A stretch of 48,508 nt of DNA from CAYUCJ01 sp049282265 (GCA_049282265.1 JBAPTR010000288.1:1-48508); one strand, 5' to 3'. Numbered from the stretch's first letter, positions 16,807-26,142 are shown. The notes: a model not told the origin generated them from the sequence alone. Numbers and translations: made by a program.

Positions 16807-16928
16807 GATGATGAATGTTAACAGAAAATTCCTTATGAAGTCAATCGGAGACTTGACCCCCATCCTCATGATGATGAATGTTGACAGAAAATTCCTATGA
16901 AGTCAATCGGAGACTTGACCCCCATCCT
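16804..16928. repeat. Tandem duplication with REP-like ends upstream of RAYT
   Basis: Two nearly identical units lie head to tail: 16804-16866 (63 bases) and 16867-16928 (62 bases). They differ by GTTAACAG versus GTTGACAG and one lost T. Each ends AGACTTGACCCCCATCCT. The 3' edge then stutters as further TTGACCCCCATCC copies to about 16953. The transposase ATG lies in the first unit. This pattern fits repeated use of the element end or replication slippage. Confidence 0.8.
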
Positions 16929-17088
16929 GACCCCCATCCTTGACCCCCATCCCTGAATTCTCCGATCTGAATTTTTTTTGTTCCTTCCTTGACAGCCTTC
17001 CATGAAGGGTTTAAGTTCCATCCCCATCGTACTATTAATTTACTGCCACGTGAACCTAAGAACGAGCTTTCAGGGCACAGGAGTTACC

Positions 17089-18045
17089 ATGATAGAGGCA
17101 AGACATCTCACAAAGTATTTCGGACAGACTCTGGCGGTTGACGACGTTTCTTTCAAGGTGGAAAAGGGCGAGGTACTCGGGTTCCTCGGCCCCAATGGCG
17201 CCGGCAAGTCTACCACCATGCGGATGGTCACGGGTTTTCTGCACCCTTCTTCGGGTACGGCTGTCATAGGGGGCCACGATATAACGCAATCCCCCCTGAA
17301 GGCCCGGAAGAAGATCGGGTATCTCCCGGAGAATGCCCCTGTGTATCAGGACATGACCGTCGAAGGATTTCTGGGATTCATAGCGGAGATCCGGGGCCTT
17401 TCAGGTCGGGTCAGAGACCAGCGAATTGCGGAAACCCTCGAACGCTGTTTTCTTACCCCCGTCCGCTATCAGTCCATAGACACCCTTTCAAAAGGGTACA
17501 AGCAAAGGGTCTGTTTCGCCCAGAGTATCCTTCACGATCCGGAGTACCTGATCATGGATGAGCCCACCGACGGCCTCGACCCCAATCAGAAACACGAGGT
17601 GAGGTCCATGATCCGGGAAATGGCCCACCGAAAGGTCATCATCCTTTCGACCCATATCCTGGAAGAGGTGGAAGCGGTCTGCACCCGGGCCATCATCATT
17701 GCCAGGGGAAAGGTCGTGGCCGACGATACGCCGCAGAACCTGAAGGTCAGGTCTGCTATCCATGGAACACTGCGTTGCACTATACGGGGCGCGGGCAAGG
17801 CGGAACTGGACAGCGGTTTCACCCACATGGAAGGGGTGAAGGCCTTTGAGCTCCTGGAGGAAGACGATAAGAAAACGGTATTTCGCCTCGTTCCTCAGGA
17901 AATTGCCGATCCTCCCCTTGAGCAGGTTGTCCGGTTCTGTGCAGACAGAGGCTATACACTTGAATCCTTCAGGGTCGAGGAGGGGCGTCTGGACGAGGTG
18001 TTTAGAACGATTACCCTATCGGGCCATGACGAGGCCGGAAGATGA
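17089..18045 (+). CDS. ABC transporter ATPase, GldA-like
   Basis: From ATG 17089 (AGGAG site) this 318-residue ATPase has Walker A GPNGAGKST (34-42), signature LSKGY (133-137), Walker B LIMDEP (154-159) and a switch histidine in LSTHILEEVE. A C-terminal DUF4162-like domain (about 225-318) completes it. It drives an ABC-2 type exporter together with the next gene, whose start overlaps its stop by 4 bases. The operon order ATPase, GldF-like permease, GldG-like auxiliary, DUF4340 protein matches a module first seen in gliding Bacteroidetes but widespread in non-gliding bacteria. The exported substrate is unknown. Longer in-frame starts to 17002 have no family support. Confidence 0.9.
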   Translation: MIEARHLTKYFGQTLAVDDVSFKVEKGEVLGFLGPNGAGKSTTMRMVTGFLHPSSGTAVIGGHDITQSPLKARKKIGYLPENAPVYQDMTVEGFLGFIAEIRGLSGRVRDQRIAETLERCFLTPVRYQSIDTLSKGYKQRVCFAQSILHDPEYLIMDEPTDGLDPNQKHEVRSMIREMAHRKVIILSTHILEEVEAVCTRAIIIARGKVVADDTPQNLKVRSAIHGTLRCTIRGAGKAELDSGFTHMEGVKAFELLEEDDKKTVFRLVPQEIADPPLEQVVRFCADRGYTLESFRVEEGRLDEVFRTITLSGHDEAGR

Positions 18046-18788
18046 GCACATTCATGAGCAATACAAAAGCGATTATCAAAAGAGAATTGTCAGGTTATTT
18101 CGGGTCTCCCGTGGCCTATGTATTTATCGTCATTTTCCTCCTGCTGAGCGGGTTTTTTACCTTTTCGGTCAGTCACTTTTATGAGCAGGGTCAGGCCGAT
18201 CTCAGGGCCTTTTTCCAGTGGCTGCCCTGGATATTCCTGTTCCTGATCCCGGCAGTGGCCATGAGGTTATGGGCCGATGAACGGCGGACAGGGACCATAG
18301 AACTCATTCTCACGCTTCCTGCAACGCTCACGGAACTGGTTATCGGGAAATTTGTCGCCGCCTGGATCTTTTTATCGATCGCCCTTTTCCTCACCTTTCC
18401 CCTTGTCATAACGGTGGCGTACCTGGGGAATCCCGATCCGGGCGGCATCATCTGCGGCTATGTGGGGAGCTTCCTCATGGCGGGGGCCTATCTCAGTGTG
18501 GGAAGTATGACCTCGGCCATGACCAGAAACCAGGTCATCAGCTTTATTATTTCCGTGGTCATCTGTTTCTTTCTGGTATTGGCGGGCTGGCCGCCGGTCA
18601 CCCAGATCCTTTCCGGCTGGGCCCCGCTCTGGCTCGTAAGCGGTATTTCCAGCTTCAGTTTTATGTCCCATTTCAATGCCCTTCAGCGTGGGGTCTTGGA
18701 TCTTCGGGACCTTGTTTATTATTTGTCGGTGATATTTTTCATGCTCTTTGCCACAGGGGTTACCCTGCAGAATCGCAAGAGTGCCTAA
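18042..18788 (+). CDS. ABC-2 type permease, GldF-like
   Basis: This 248-residue integral membrane protein has about six hydrophobic segments and the family's cytosolic loop MRLWADERRTGTIELILTLP (about residues 74-93). It is the membrane partner of the upstream ATPase, to which it is coupled by an ATGA-type overlap, and is followed after 15 bases by the GldG-like gene. Members of this family handle unknown substrates; lipid, polysaccharide or protein export have been proposed. Identity is firm at the level of ABC-2 permease. Confidence 0.88.
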   Translation: MSTFMSNTKAIIKRELSGYFGSPVAYVFIVIFLLLSGFFTFSVSHFYEQGQADLRAFFQWLPWIFLFLIPAVAMRLWADERRTGTIELILTLPATLTELVIGKFVAAWIFLSIALFLTFPLVITVAYLGNPDPGGIICGYVGSFLMAGAYLSVGSMTSAMTRNQVISFIISVVICFFLVLAGWPPVTQILSGWAPLWLVSGISSFSFMSHFNALQRGVLDLRDLVYYLSVIFFMLFATGVTLQNRKSA

Positions 18789-18803
18789 AGGAGGGCGGCA
18801 GGC

Positions 18804-20681
18804 ATGTCCGGAATCAAGAGTGAAAGTACGAGAACCCTTCTTTCAAGCACCGGGTTGATCGTTGTATTCTTTATCCTCGTTTTCATTAACGTCTTTGTGT
18901 CCTATGCCAATATCCGCTGGGACGCCACGCAGGACAAGATCTATTCCCTCTCCGAGGGCACGAAGCACATCCTCGGGGACCTCAAGCAGCCCGTTGAAAT
19001 CCAGTTTTATTACAACCGGAGCAGCAGTGAGGTCCCCGGTCAAATCAAGCTTTATGCCACGCGGGTCCGGGAGTTCCTCTCGGAATATGAAGATGCGAGC
19101 GGTGGACGTGTGAAGGTCGTGATGTATGATCCCAAGCCGGATTCCGACGAGGAGGAATGGGCCCAGAAATACGGGCTGCACACCCTCGATACGGCGACAG
19201 GAGAAAAGATCTATTGCGGCCTGGTCTTCCTGGCTGCGGACCAGGTGCAAAAGATAGAATTCCTCGATCCTGGAAGAGAAGAATTGCTGGAATATGATAT
19301 CACACGCATCATCCAGCAGCTTCAGAATTCCAAGAAGAAGGTGATCGGGGTCATGAGCGGACTGCCCCTGTTCGGGAATCCCTCTGTCCCGGGAATGGGA
19401 CCACAGGGAGGAGAGGCATGGTTGTTCATCACAGAGCTGAAGAAGACCTATGATGTCCGGGAGATTTCCCTCACAGCGGAAAAAATCGACCCGGCTCTCG
19501 ATCTCCTCCTGGTTGTCCATCCCAAGCATATCAGTGACAGATCGCAATATGCCATTGACCAGTATGTCCTTTCCGGGGGAAAGGCCATCGTGTTTGTGGA
19601 TCCCTTCTGCATTTCAGATAGAGCCCAGCAGACCTTCATGGGGCCTTCCGCTTCTTCCCTCGGAAAACTGTTCAAGGCATGGGGCTTATCCTTTGATCCC
19701 TCCAAGGTGGTAGTGGACTATGATCAATCGACCCCCGTGAGGGGAAGCGACAACAGGGTGGAGCAAAGCCCGGTGATGATTTCGGCCCGGAACGAGGCCT
19801 TCAACTCGAAAAATGTGGTGACGGCGGGTCTGGAACAGATGCTCCTGCCCCTGGCCGGCGGATTGAAAAAGGCGAAAGAGAGCCCCTACGAATTCGAGCC
19901 GCTCATCAAATCAGGGAAAAATGCGGCCCTGATCGACGCCTTCAAGGCGATCATGGGGCTTGATGCGATCCGGAAGGACTTTGTTCCCGGGAAAGAGCCT
20001 ATCTCTCTGGCCGTCCGTGTGTCCGGGAAGTTTAAGACGGCCTTCCCGAAAGGCCCCCCTGTGGACAAGAAAGCGAAAAAGGAGAGTCCCAAGCCGGATC
20101 CGCAAAAACAGCTGAAAGAGGCCGGGGATACGCGAAACGTCATCGTGGTGGCTGACGCGGACCTGCTGGCCGACCGGTTCTATGTCCAGCGTGGACAGTT
20201 TCTCGGAACCGTGATCTCCAGGGTCTTCAATGACAACCTCAATTTTCTGTCAAATGCCTGTGAAACCCTCACCGGCAGTAATGACCTCATCGCACTGCGG
20301 ACACGAGGGAGGTTTGAACGGCCGTTTGAGGTTGTACTGGCGTTGCAGGAGAGGGCCCAGGAACGGTGGCTCAGCAAGGAAAAGGAACTGATGAAACAGG
20401 CGGACGAGACCAACCGGAAGCTCAGGGAACTGGAAGGCCGGAAGGATGTATCCCAGAAGCTGATTATCAGCCCGGAACAGGAAAAAGAGGTGGCCCGGTT
20501 CAGGAAGCAGAAGGGCAGGATCGACCATGAACTCAAAGAGGTTCGAAAGAATTTGCGGGCGGACATAGAATCCCTGGGCAACATTCTCAAGGCCATCAAT
20601 ATATTCCTGATGCCCTTGTTCGTGGTCATCGCCGGCCTCCTCTTTGCCTTTAACAGACACAGGAGGATGAGGAGAAAATGA
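18804..20681 (+). CDS. GldG-like ABC auxiliary protein
   Basis: This 625-residue protein has one N-terminal membrane helix (about 14-35), a large periplasmic region, and one C-terminal helix (about 598-617) followed by a basic tail RHRRMRRK. The domain after the first helix (WDATQDKIYSLSEGTKHIL, VEIQFYYNRSS) and the later SGGKAIVFVDPF block are hallmarks of GldG/ABC_transp_aux proteins, which resemble IFT52-type folds. A lysine/glutamate coiled coil (about 510-590) precedes the last helix. It probably couples the exporter to a periplasmic partner. An AAAGGAGGG site precedes ATG 18804, and the 3' end overlaps the DUF4340 gene by 4 bases. Confidence 0.85.
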   Translation: MSGIKSESTRTLLSSTGLIVVFFILVFINVFVSYANIRWDATQDKIYSLSEGTKHILGDLKQPVEIQFYYNRSSSEVPGQIKLYATRVREFLSEYEDASGGRVKVVMYDPKPDSDEEEWAQKYGLHTLDTATGEKIYCGLVFLAADQVQKIEFLDPGREELLEYDITRIIQQLQNSKKKVIGVMSGLPLFGNPSVPGMGPQGGEAWLFITELKKTYDVREISLTAEKIDPALDLLLVVHPKHISDRSQYAIDQYVLSGGKAIVFVDPFCISDRAQQTFMGPSASSLGKLFKAWGLSFDPSKVVVDYDQSTPVRGSDNRVEQSPVMISARNEAFNSKNVVTAGLEQMLLPLAGGLKKAKESPYEFEPLIKSGKNAALIDAFKAIMGLDAIRKDFVPGKEPISLAVRVSGKFKTAFPKGPPVDKKAKKESPKPDPQKQLKEAGDTRNVIVVADADLLADRFYVQRGQFLGTVISRVFNDNLNFLSNACETLTGSNDLIALRTRGRFERPFEVVLALQERAQERWLSKEKELMKQADETNRKLRELEGRKDVSQKLIISPEQEKEVARFRKQKGRIDHELKEVRKNLRADIESLGNILKAINIFLMPLFVVIAGLLFAFNRHRRMRRK

Positions 20682-21796
20682 AAGTCAAGACCTTGGTTGT
20701 ACTTCTGATCATTCTGGCGGTCCTCGCAGTGATCGGGGTGGCCACCCTCAACCGGAAAGGCCCGGAACAGGGGAAAAAGGTGCTGGGGACATTCCTCATG
20801 AAGGATCTCCCTGCCAATGATATCGCGGCTCTCGACATCCGGGGAAAAGGAGGTGAGGCCGTACACCTGAGAAAGGTGGCGGGGCGGTGGGTGGTCCAGG
20901 AGCGCTTTGGATACCCTGCGGACTTCTCCAGACTCTCCGATTTGGTGCATAAACTGATGAACGCCAAGGTTGGCCGGACTTTTCAGGCCTCCCAGGATGC
21001 CTTGAAACGCCTCCAGCTCCTGGATCCGGAGCAGGGGAACGCCAAAGATGAAGAGAAAGGCACGCGCGTCACGTTTCAGGATTCCAAGGGAAAGACCCTG
21101 GCGCAGCTGGTCATGGGCAAGGTCATGAAAGGGGGCCAGGGTGGAATGTACCCGGAAGGCCAGTATCTGAAATTGAATGACCGGCCCAATATCTTCCTCG
21201 TGGACAAGGCGTTTGAAGGCCTTGAAAAGTCCCCGTCCGGTTGGCTCAAGAAGGATCTCATCGATGTGAAGGCCGCGGATGTCCGCGAAATCTCCTGTGT
21301 TGCCGCGGACGGAAAGAATGTGGTATATGCATTCAAGAGACCTGAAGAAGGAAAGGACCTGGAACCGGTCACCCTGCCCCCCGGCAGGAAGCTCAGGAAA
21401 TCCGGTTTGAACGAGCTGGCAGGGGCCCTTTCCTCCCTCAATATCGAAGATGTGGCCGATCCCGGGCTGGACCTTCAGTCCATGGGCCTGAATCCGTCGG
21501 CAAAGTTGGAATACCGGCTTTTTAATGGTATCGTCTATGACCTCTATCCTGGAAAAAAATGCAAGGGGTCGGACAAATGTTACCTGAGGGTTGAGGTAGG
21601 ATACGAAAAGCCCGCCGACGTGACGCAGGCGCCCAAGGGAAAAATCCAAAAAAAGAAGGAAGACCCGGCACAGGAGGCAAAAAGCCTGAATCAGAAAATC
21701 GGCCATTGGACCTATATCATCCCCCAGTGGAAACACGACGCCTTCGTCACGGACCTGGGGTCTCTTCTGGAAAAGGAGAGCAAGAAGAAGCCATAG
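20678..21796 (+). CDS. DUF4340 domain protein
   Basis: This 372-residue protein has an N-terminal signal anchor (VKTLVVLLIILAVLAVIGVA, residues 2-21), then a periplasmic region with repeated beta motifs such as DIAALDIRGKGGEAVHLRKV and GRWVVQERFGYPAD that typify DUF4340. The family almost always accompanies GldG-like proteins, and here its start overlaps the GldG stop by 4 bases. A lysine-rich stretch PKGKIQKKKEDPAQEAK sits near residue 325. It is presumably the extracytoplasmic partner of the exporter. Nothing in sequence shows its ligand. Confidence 0.85.
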   Translation: MKVKTLVVLLIILAVLAVIGVATLNRKGPEQGKKVLGTFLMKDLPANDIAALDIRGKGGEAVHLRKVAGRWVVQERFGYPADFSRLSDLVHKLMNAKVGRTFQASQDALKRLQLLDPEQGNAKDEEKGTRVTFQDSKGKTLAQLVMGKVMKGGQGGMYPEGQYLKLNDRPNIFLVDKAFEGLEKSPSGWLKKDLIDVKAADVREISCVAADGKNVVYAFKRPEEGKDLEPVTLPPGRKLRKSGLNELAGALSSLNIEDVADPGLDLQSMGLNPSAKLEYRLFNGIVYDLYPGKKCKGSDKCYLRVEVGYEKPADVTQAPKGKIQKKKEDPAQEAKSLNQKIGHWTYIIPQWKHDAFVTDLGSLLEKESKKKP

Positions 21797-21797
21797 C

Positions 21798-22634
21798 ATG
21801 GACGAGCGAACTGCCAGGGCCAAAAAGGCAGCCCTTCTTTCGCGTCTGAAAGGGATGGGGGACCTTGTGGTCGCCTTCTCGGGCGGTGTGGACTCCACTT
21901 TCCTGCTCGCGGCAGCCAAAGAAGCGCTGGGAAGCAACGTCATCGCCGCGACGGCCTGTTCCTTTGTCTATTCCGAGACGGAAACCCGTGAGGCATCCCG
22001 GATTGCGGAAATTCTGGGTGTGCATCAGATCCTGTTCCAATCCCTCGAAACCGCCCAGGAGCCCTTTATCGCCAATGACAAAGACCGGTGCTATTACTGC
22101 AAGAAGAGCGTTTTGGGGGAGATCTTCCGGATTGCCCGGGAGCATGGCATGGAAAACGTGGCCCACGGGGCCAATTGGGATGACCAGGGGGATTATCGTC
22201 CCGGGTTCAGGGCCGCAGAAGAGCTGGGGGCTTTTGCGCCGCTCATGGAAGTGGAATTGACCAAGGATGAGATCCGTTTTCTATCCAGGGAGATGGACCT
22301 TCCCACCTGGGACAAGCCTTCCATGGCCTGCCTGGCCTCTCGCATTCCCTACGGGACCCCGGTCACGCCCGAACGGGCCGGAATGGTGGAAAAGGCAGAA
22401 CGGTTCCTCGCGGAAAAGGGGTTCAGGGTCGCACGGGTGAGACACCACGGAACCGTGGCCCGGTTAGAGCTCGTCCTGGAAGATCTCACCCGGATCTTGG
22501 ACGGCGGCCTCCGAAAACAGGTCGTTGATGTTTTCAAGACGATCGGGTTTCAGCACGTCGCACTGGACATGGAAGGGTATGTCACAGGAAAAATGAACCG
22601 CTCTTTGGAAGCGGCAAAGGGAAAAACGGTATAA
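21798..22634 (+). CDS. larE: ATP-dependent sacrificial sulfur transferase LarE
   Basis: This 278-residue PP-loop enzyme has SGGVDS (28-33), SFVYSETETREA, CYYCKK (98-103), GANWDDQGDYRPG and ACLASRIPYG with C178. That last cysteine aligns with the one Lactiplantibacillus LarE sacrifices, giving its sulfur to the pyridinium dinucleotide during nickel-pincer cofactor synthesis. Relatives with more cysteines can use a [4Fe-4S] cluster instead; the extra CYYC pair may matter here. ATG 21798 falls one base after the DUF4340 stop, so it is the last gene of the exporter operon. LarB, LarC and LarA are not in the window, leaving the sulfur acceptor open. Confidence 0.9.
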   Translation: MDERTARAKKAALLSRLKGMGDLVVAFSGGVDSTFLLAAAKEALGSNVIAATACSFVYSETETREASRIAEILGVHQILFQSLETAQEPFIANDKDRCYYCKKSVLGEIFRIAREHGMENVAHGANWDDQGDYRPGFRAAEELGAFAPLMEVELTKDEIRFLSREMDLPTWDKPSMACLASRIPYGTPVTPERAGMVEKAERFLAEKGFRVARVRHHGTVARLELVLEDLTRILDGGLRKQVVDVFKTIGFQHVALDMEGYVTGKMNRSLEAAKGKTV

Positions 22635-22816
22635 ACGCTTACTGCGGTGAATATACGTGGGAAAGCCCAATCAACGCCCCATCATTTCCAAGATAACCTC
22701 GTCGCATTTTCGCCTTATCCAATCTTTTCAAAGCCCAAGCCGGGGACAGGATTCACATATTGTCCTGGTTGTGCTATATTGCCTTCTTAATAGAATTCGC
22801 GGAGAGGAGTTTATGA

Positions 22817-24544
22817 ATGCCTTATTCCATTGTTCTGAAAGACGCCTACAAGGGCTATACCCTGGATCAGGATAAGATCGTTACCCCTGAACGGACCGTG
22901 GAGCATTTTCGTGACAGACTGAAACGCGTGAAACTGGATATCCTGGAGGAGACAGTCAGGATTGACAACGGCAGGTTGGATATCCCCATCTATTTCAGTG
23001 TCTGCGGCCGTGACGCGGAAGAGGTTATCGGCACCAAAAAGCAGATGGGGAAGGGGGGAACCCCGAAGCAGTCGGAGGCCAGCGCCGTCATGGAGCTGGC
23101 CGAGCGGTTCAGCTTTTTCAGCTTCTGCAAGAATCCGGAAAACTTTTTCACGGCCCAATACAGTGAAGTGGGGGAGAAGGCCATACCGCTCGAACAAATC
23201 GCCCTGTCGGTCCACGACGACGGACCTGACCTCGAAAAGGCGCTTGAGGTCTTTTCCAGAATCCCGCTGAAGTGGACCTGGGCCTACAACATGACCCGGC
23301 AGGAACCGGTATTGATTCCCTTCAACTGGTTTTTCGCCATCAATGAATTCAATGGACCCTCGGCCGGGAATTGTGTGGAGGAGGCCGTCTCCCAGGGCAT
23401 CTGCGAAATAGTGGAACGGCACGTCTCGAGCCTGGTCAGCAGGAACAGGCTCATGGTCCCGGGGTTAAATCTGGCCTCGGCCAAGGATGAGGTGGTTGGT
23501 GAAATGCTCCGGAAATATGCGAAGGCGGGCGTTAAGCTCTACGCCTCTGATTTTTCCCTGGATACAGGCATTCCCTCCGTAGGGGTCCTGGCCTACGACC
23601 CGGCCACGTTTCCTGAAAAGAGCGAAATCGTCTGGACCGCCGGCACGACGCCGAGTCCTGAAAAGGCCCTGAGCCGAGCCATGACCGAGGTGGCCCAGCT
23701 GGCGGGCGATTTCAACAGCAGCTCCAATTACGTGGCAAGCGGCCTCCCCAAATTCGGGACAACAAAGGAGGCAGGGTTTATCATGGAGCCGGAGAAAACC
23801 CTGGATCTCGCCAGCCTGCCTGATCTTTCCAATGACAACATCAGGATCGAGGTGGAAAACTGTATCTCGGCCCTGGCCCGGATCAACATGGACGTCATCC
23901 TCATCAATGTGATGCACCGTGAGCTGAGAATCCCGGCGTTTTACACCATCGTCCCCGGGGCCCACTTCAGAGAGAGGGCCGTGGGGACCAGTGTGGCCAT
24001 GTTCTCGGCCAAACTCATCGCGGAGAACGGCAATTCGGCCGGGGCCATCTCGGAACTCAAAGAGATGGACCGTCAGATGCCCGGCAAATACTATATCCAG
24101 TTTTATTTGGGTTATGCCCTGCTCCACCAGGGGGCGTTTGATGAGGCCCTGGCGTGTTTTCAGGCCGCACTGGACCTGGATCCGAAGGAAGAGGATATTC
24201 TGAGCATTTACTCCTACATGGGGGTTTGCCTCAAGGAGATGGGGCGCTACCGGGATGCCATCGACATTCTCCTGAAGGCGGAAGGATACGACAAGGAACG
24301 CACCGACGTTTACAATCTCATGGGTTTCTGCCATTACAAGCTCAAGGAGCACGAAAAGGCCATCGAATGTTTCCGCAAGGTGCTCCGGCTGGATCCCGGC
24401 TCCGGCCTGGATTACGCCAATATCGCTTCAAACTATCGGGACATGGGAGACAGGGAGAAGGCCATCCAGTATTACCAATTTGCCCTGGAACTGGATCCCG
24501 GGATTGATTTTGCAAAGGAGAATCTTGAGAATCTGATGAAATGA
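22817..24544 (+). CDS. YcaO domain protein with C-terminal TPR repeats
   Basis: Residues about 25-395 form a YcaO domain, an ATP-using cyclodehydratase/thioamidation fold that activates peptide backbones. The ATP/Mg signature is visible as GGTPKQSEASAVMELAERF (80-98) and, about 90 residues on, NCVEEAVSQGICEIVERH (185-202). Residues about 410-570 are four or so tetratricopeptide repeats (GKYYIQFYLGYALLHQGAFD, then EALACFQAALDLDP, and later copies), a protein-binding scaffold. No TfuA, E1-like partner or precursor peptide is adjacent, so it is a stand-alone type. It follows larE by 182 bases on the same strand and precedes ino1. The substrate, perhaps a protein held by the TPRs, is unknown. Confidence 0.88.
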   Translation: MPYSIVLKDAYKGYTLDQDKIVTPERTVEHFRDRLKRVKLDILEETVRIDNGRLDIPIYFSVCGRDAEEVIGTKKQMGKGGTPKQSEASAVMELAERFSFFSFCKNPENFFTAQYSEVGEKAIPLEQIALSVHDDGPDLEKALEVFSRIPLKWTWAYNMTRQEPVLIPFNWFFAINEFNGPSAGNCVEEAVSQGICEIVERHVSSLVSRNRLMVPGLNLASAKDEVVGEMLRKYAKAGVKLYASDFSLDTGIPSVGVLAYDPATFPEKSEIVWTAGTTPSPEKALSRAMTEVAQLAGDFNSSSNYVASGLPKFGTTKEAGFIMEPEKTLDLASLPDLSNDNIRIEVENCISALARINMDVILINVMHRELRIPAFYTIVPGAHFRERAVGTSVAMFSAKLIAENGNSAGAISELKEMDRQMPGKYYIQFYLGYALLHQGAFDEALACFQAALDLDPKEEDILSIYSYMGVCLKEMGRYRDAIDILLKAEGYDKERTDVYNLMGFCHYKLKEHEKAIECFRKVLRLDPGSGLDYANIASNYRDMGDREKAIQYYQFALELDPGIDFAKENLENLMK

Positions 24545-24664
24545 GACTATAACTTTCCTGCGTGGGGCAAAGAATGGCAGTTGTCGAACAATCCTTACTG
24601 AGTTGTGACTACCTGACCATGTCAAAAAGGACGGCTCAATAGGGCGAAAGGAGGTCTTTTCCGT

Positions 24665-25771
24665 ATGGAGAGGATCAGGATAGCCATTGCGGGAATCGGG
24701 AATTGCGCAAGCTCACTCATTCAGGGTATCGAATACTACCGGCACAACCGGGCCAGCGACGTCAATGGTTTCATGCACTGGGAGTTAGGCGGTTACAAAC
24801 CCGGCGACATCGACGTGGTAGCGGCCATTGACATAGACCGGCGAAAGGTCGGTAAGGACCTTTCCGAGGCCATCTTTCAGCTCCCGAACTGTACCAGGCC
24901 CGTCTGTGAGGCGGTACCTGAAAAGGGCGTCACCGTTCAGATGGGGCGCATCCTGGACGGATTTGCCGATCACATGAAGGATTATGATGAACGCTACCGT
25001 TTCGTCCTGGCGGAGGAACCGGAATGTACGAAAGATGACATGGTCAGGCTCCTCCAGGCTTCAGGGGCAGAAATGCTCCTCAATTACCTGCCCGTGGGGT
25101 CGGAGAAGGCGGTGCGGTTCTATGCTGAGTGCGCCCTGGAAGCCGGGGTGGGTCTCATCAACAACATGCCGGTCTTCATCGCGAGCGACCCTGAGTGGGG
25201 GAACCGTTTTGAAGAGCGAAAAATCCCCATTATCGGGGACGACGTGAAGTCTCAACTGGGGGCCACCATCGTGCACCGGGTCCTTGCCGATCTCTTCAAA
25301 CGACGCGGCGTAAAACTGGACCGGACCTACCAACTCAACACCGGAGGCAACACGGATTTTCTGAACATGCTCGACAGGAAACGGCTGGTATCCAAGCGGG
25401 AATCGAAGACCGAGGCCGTCCAGTCCCAACTGGGAGAAAATCGCTTGGAAGGGGAAAACATCCACATCGGGCCGAGTGACTGGGTGGCCTGGCAGAAGGA
25501 CCACAAGATAGCCTTTATCCGAATGGAGGGGAGGCTTTTCGGAGACGTGCCCATGGCCCTGGAACTGAGGCTCTCGGTGGAGGATTCGCCCAATTCGGGC
25601 GGGGTAGTCATCGACGCTATTCGCTGCCTGAAGCTCGCCCTGGACCGGGGCAAGGGAGGCATCCTCTATTCGCCCTCATCCTTTTTCATGAAGCACCCCC
25701 CCAGACAGTTCACCGATGCCGAGGCCTACCGCATGACCGAGGAGTTTATCACGGGCGAAAGGGATTCGTGA
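24665..25771 (+). CDS. ino1: Inositol-1-phosphate synthase
   Basis: This 368-residue protein has the NAD motif GIGNCASSLIQG (10-21) and family blocks NYLPVGSEKAVRFYAE, NNMPVFIAS, GDDVKSQLGATIVHR, QLNTGGNTDF, SKRESKTEAVQ and EDSPNSGGVVIDAIRCLKLA. It converts glucose-6-phosphate to inositol-1-phosphate with bound NAD in the cytosol. Its size and sequence follow the short archaeal/actinobacterial type. The product could feed phosphatidylinositol lipids or inositol-containing solutes. A strong AAAGGAGGT site precedes ATG 24665. No inositol monophosphatase or CDP-alcohol phosphatidyltransferase is nearby to say which. Confidence 0.9.
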   Translation: MERIRIAIAGIGNCASSLIQGIEYYRHNRASDVNGFMHWELGGYKPGDIDVVAAIDIDRRKVGKDLSEAIFQLPNCTRPVCEAVPEKGVTVQMGRILDGFADHMKDYDERYRFVLAEEPECTKDDMVRLLQASGAEMLLNYLPVGSEKAVRFYAECALEAGVGLINNMPVFIASDPEWGNRFEERKIPIIGDDVKSQLGATIVHRVLADLFKRRGVKLDRTYQLNTGGNTDFLNMLDRKRLVSKRESKTEAVQSQLGENRLEGENIHIGPSDWVAWQKDHKIAFIRMEGRLFGDVPMALELRLSVEDSPNSGGVVIDAIRCLKLALDRGKGGILYSPSSFFMKHPPRQFTDAEAYRMTEEFITGERDS

Positions 25772-26142
25772 TTTTCCAGTCATCAAGGCGAGCCCTGTCC
25801 GCGGCGTGAGACGGCCAGGGTATCAAGCGTGGCGGACAGTCAGTCAAAATAATAGGGCTTAATTGCATTTTTCAGCTAAAATGCCCACTTATTTTGAGGA
25901 AAACATTAATTATCAATTATTCTCTTGACAATATTTTTGCTTCAAATTAAAAAAATAGCTTACCAATAGGCGAAGGCTTGAGCCAGGAATGATGACTTCC
26001 GGAAAAGCCAACCCATGTTCCATGTGTCAGTGTCGATGAACCATCACCTAAATGCCTTTTCATAGAACCATCAGCCATTTTGCCTTTTCTTCGTTGATTT
26101 TTCTTGGATGTTAACCCAAACCAATGAAAGGAGCAATACAGG
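25772..26142. promoter_or_regulatory. Intergenic region upstream of the TRAP operon with promoter candidate
   Basis: This 371-base gap includes an inverted repeat just after ino1, CTGTCCGC (25795-25802) and GCGGACAG (25832-25839), possibly a terminator without T run. It then has a very AT-rich stretch (about 25845-25960). Within it, TTGACA (25925-25930), 17 bases and TAAAAA (25948-25953) form a reasonable sigma-70 promoter for dctP. A leader of about 190 bases would result. No gene is seen. Confidence 0.4.

Noticed and set aside
16804..16953. CRISPR-like direct repeats
   Set aside because: Two long units abut with no spacers and the short stutter has no spacers either; this is tandem duplication at a transposon end.
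20180..21943. Long minus-strand open frame of 587 codons
   Set aside because: It is antisense to the GldG-like, DUF4340 and larE genes, has low-complexity serine/arginine-rich composition and no recognisable domain.
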